From the IMG/VR virus record IMGVR_UViG_3300044609_000415, positions 1-39,631 of that record: DNA of 39,631 nt. The stretch is one strand, 5' to 3'. The number at the start of each line of letters is the position of its first letter. The first letter of the stretch is position 1. Both the position numbers and the translations under genes were made by a program. The notes beneath the pieces are model-generated. The model had not been told where the DNA came from and did not search any database. It worked only from the letters and a program-made list of their open reading frames with translations. The DNA is from a virus. Positions 38,550-39,631 of this stretch are shown here, piece after piece.

Positions 38550-39203
38550 TTAGATAATTGATGCAGATGTTTTTGATGTTTTAGCCGTTGGCGGTGGTGG
38601 CGGTGATACCTCTTTTGCATCTTGTAGGGCTTGATTTGCAGCGGCAAGTTCTGCAATTTGACGTTTCAGCTCATCGATTTCTTGGTTTTGCTGTTCAAAC
38701 TTTGCGGCTGTTTCAATTGCGTAAGCGCTGTTACCGACGCTTTCGAGCCACGCCTTAGCTTTTTCACGCCAAGTACGACCGTCAGGCCCTACTTTATGCA
38801 ATTGGCCGTCTGGAAGCGAAGAGAGACCTTCAACGGTGAAAATACCTTGCGACTTCAGCTCGTATGCTTGTCGTTGTGACATAGGTGGCCATTCACTGAG
38901 TTGGGTGCCTGCAAGTTCGCCTGTACTTTTATCCGTATTTTCAAAGATTTCAACGTACTGTTTAAAACGCTCGTATTGCGAACCCAATAACGGCTCACCT
39001 AAACCGCTGTCATCACTAAACGTACGTTTAAGTTCAAACACCGGGGAAGACCCACTAGAACCGGGAGTGATGACTTCAACAAAAATTACTTCATCTGCAA
39101 CTGTACGCCCAAACTTATCGGACAAAAACTTGTTTGTGACTGGTTCTCTCCACATACGGAGAGCTGCGCCGTCATTTGTTTTAAACTGCGGATCATTGTA
39201 CAT
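38550..39203 (-). CDS. Structural protein of unknown role
   Basis: 217 residues. The front is mixed alpha/beta (MWREPVTNKFLSDKFGRTV). The middle has LSEWPPMSQRQAYELKSQGI and VEGLSSLPDGQLHKVGPDG, a pattern resembling helix-hairpin-helix segments. A short coiled coil follows (KFEQQNQEIDELKRQIAELAA), then a PPPPP tail. Such proteins recur next to capsid or tail adaptor genes in podoviruses, and may be a minor virion or assembly protein. No named family. Confidence 0.7.
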   Translation of the reverse strand: MYNDPQFKTNDGAALRMWREPVTNKFLSDKFGRTVADEVIFVEVITPGSSGSSPVFELKRTFSDDSGLGEPLLGSQYERFKQYVEIFENTDKSTGELAGTQLSEWPPMSQRQAYELKSQGIFTVEGLSSLPDGQLHKVGPDGRTWREKAKAWLESVGNSAYAIETAAKFEQQNQEIDELKRQIAELAAANQALQDAKEVSPPPPPTAKTSKTSASII

Positions 39204-39217
39204 TGTGTTTACTTTCT

Positions 39218-39250
39218 AAAAAACTGGCGGAGTACGTTAATACCCCGCCA
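39218..39250 (-). terminator. Terminator after the head genes
   Basis: A 10-bp stem (39225-39234 with 39241-39250; one A/C mismatch on plus, G-T in the minus RNA), loop of 6, followed on the minus strand by TTTTTT (complement of 39218-39223). It separates head genes from tail genes, so tail genes need partial readthrough or a promoter near 39210. Confidence 0.8.
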
Positions 39251-39271
39251 AAGTTACCACCGGGAGGTGTA

Positions 39272-39631
39272 TTAGGTAATTTGACCCTGTACAAACGAAC
39301 GGTTCAAGGTCATGTAACATTTGCCCGCTGAAGGCGTACCTACCGCAGAGCCAATACGTGCGTTAAGTATTTGATCGCCCGCATCGGCAACACTGCTTAC
39401 TTGACCCGCTGTTGCTGAACCAAAAGCAGGGCCGACTGCCGTACCGGCAATAGCGTTGACAATTGCGCAACCACTAATTTGGAACCAGCCAAATTGGCCC
39501 GCAGGTGTGGGTCCGAGTGCGACGGCAATCATACGCCCTGAGTTTGATCCCGTAGCGTTAGTGTGCCGAATGACAGCCGGGTTAGTTGGCAACTGTTCGT
39601 ACAGTACCAAATCACCCGCTGCGCATGACGC
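39272..39631 (-). CDS. Small head/virion protein, C-terminal part (continues at 277-1)
   Basis: The same gene as at 1-277, cut by the end of the window; bases 39505-39631 duplicate 1-127. The stop is at 39272. An internal ATG at 39610 is not the start: across the join the frame is open to the ATG at 277. The C-terminal part is Ala/Gly-rich with likely beta strands (GQFGWFQISGCAIVNAIAG, AGDQILNARIGSAVG), which suits a capsid-bound decoration protein. Confidence 0.75.
   Translation of the reverse strand, partial: ASCAAGDLVLYEQLPTNPAVIRHTNATGSNSGRMIAVALGPTPAGQFGWFQISGCAIVNAIAGTAVGPAFGSATAGQVSSVADAGDQILNARIGSAVGTPSAGKCYMTLNRSFVQGQIT
39505..39631. repeat. Terminal direct repeat, right copy
   Basis: Identical to 1-127 over the full 127 bases. 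See the left copy: most likely an assembly overlap showing circular closure. Confidence 0.95.

Noticed and set aside
1-39631. tRNA genes, integrase, lysogeny repressor, insertion sequence
   Set aside because: I looked for tRNA-like clover patterns, tyrosine/serine recombinase motifs, CI/Cro-type divergent genes and transposase ends and saw none; a tool search could still find a weak case.

Overview
The window is one complete or near-complete genome of a short-tailed, double-stranded DNA bacteriophage (Caudoviricetes, podovirus type). The last 127 bases (39505-39631) repeat the first 127 exactly, so the contig closes into a circle of 39,504 unique bases, and one small virion gene runs across the join. 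A Gram-negative host is indicated by a two-component spanin pair with an inner-membrane anchor and a lipobox lipoprotein. There is a portal, large and small terminase, HK97-type capsid set, tail-tube/hub proteins and large internal virion proteins. No tape measure, major tail protein, integrase, repressor, phage RNA polymerase or tRNA was seen. The simplest reading is a lytic podovirus that is not T7-like and depends on host RNA polymerase.

Layout: two opposed transcription blocks. On the minus strand, reading leftward from 7615 round the join to 27046: a small exported protein, a terminator, small and large terminase, portal, a small protein, scaffold, major capsid, a small head protein across the join, a terminator, then a structural protein, tail adaptor, tail hub, a GNAT acetyltransferase, three large internal/ejection proteins (one with a Peptidase_S74-like C-terminus, one with an M23 peptidase), a fibre-like protein, a glycine-rich adhesin, holin, an L,D-transpeptidase-fold lysin, the spanin pair and a small membrane protein. 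On the plus strand, from about 8.4 to 27.0 kb: a run of small early genes, a MoxR-type AAA+ ATPase with a DUF7192-like partner, two small zinc proteins, a DEDDh exonuclease, then the replication set: primase-helicase, DUF2800 nuclease, DUF2815 ssDNA-binding protein, family A DNA polymerase, an HTH protein, VRR-NUC nuclease and SNF2 helicase. The blocks converge at a hairpin terminator near 27.0 kb.

The blocks diverge from about 960 bases (7616-8577) with no convincing gene. This region is packed with repeats: at least 15 forward copies of ATAAGTGTA, many spaced 14 bp apart, three 56-57 bp units each holding a near-palindromic 13-mer, inverted copies, a 20-bp A/T palindrome, and a 20-bp element found three times. 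It is the strongest candidate for an undescribed control region or origin.

Other points of note: a terminator whose stem holds the only plausible ribosome-binding site of the small terminase; a palindromic octamer, CTTTAAAG, found about 24 times and at the centre of two intergenic hairpins; an in-frame UGA joining a Q/P-rich protein to a cysteine-rich extension; recently expanded in-frame tandem repeats in three proteins; and an acetyltransferase tail overprinted on the next gene. All function calls are from reading motifs by eye; no database search was possible.
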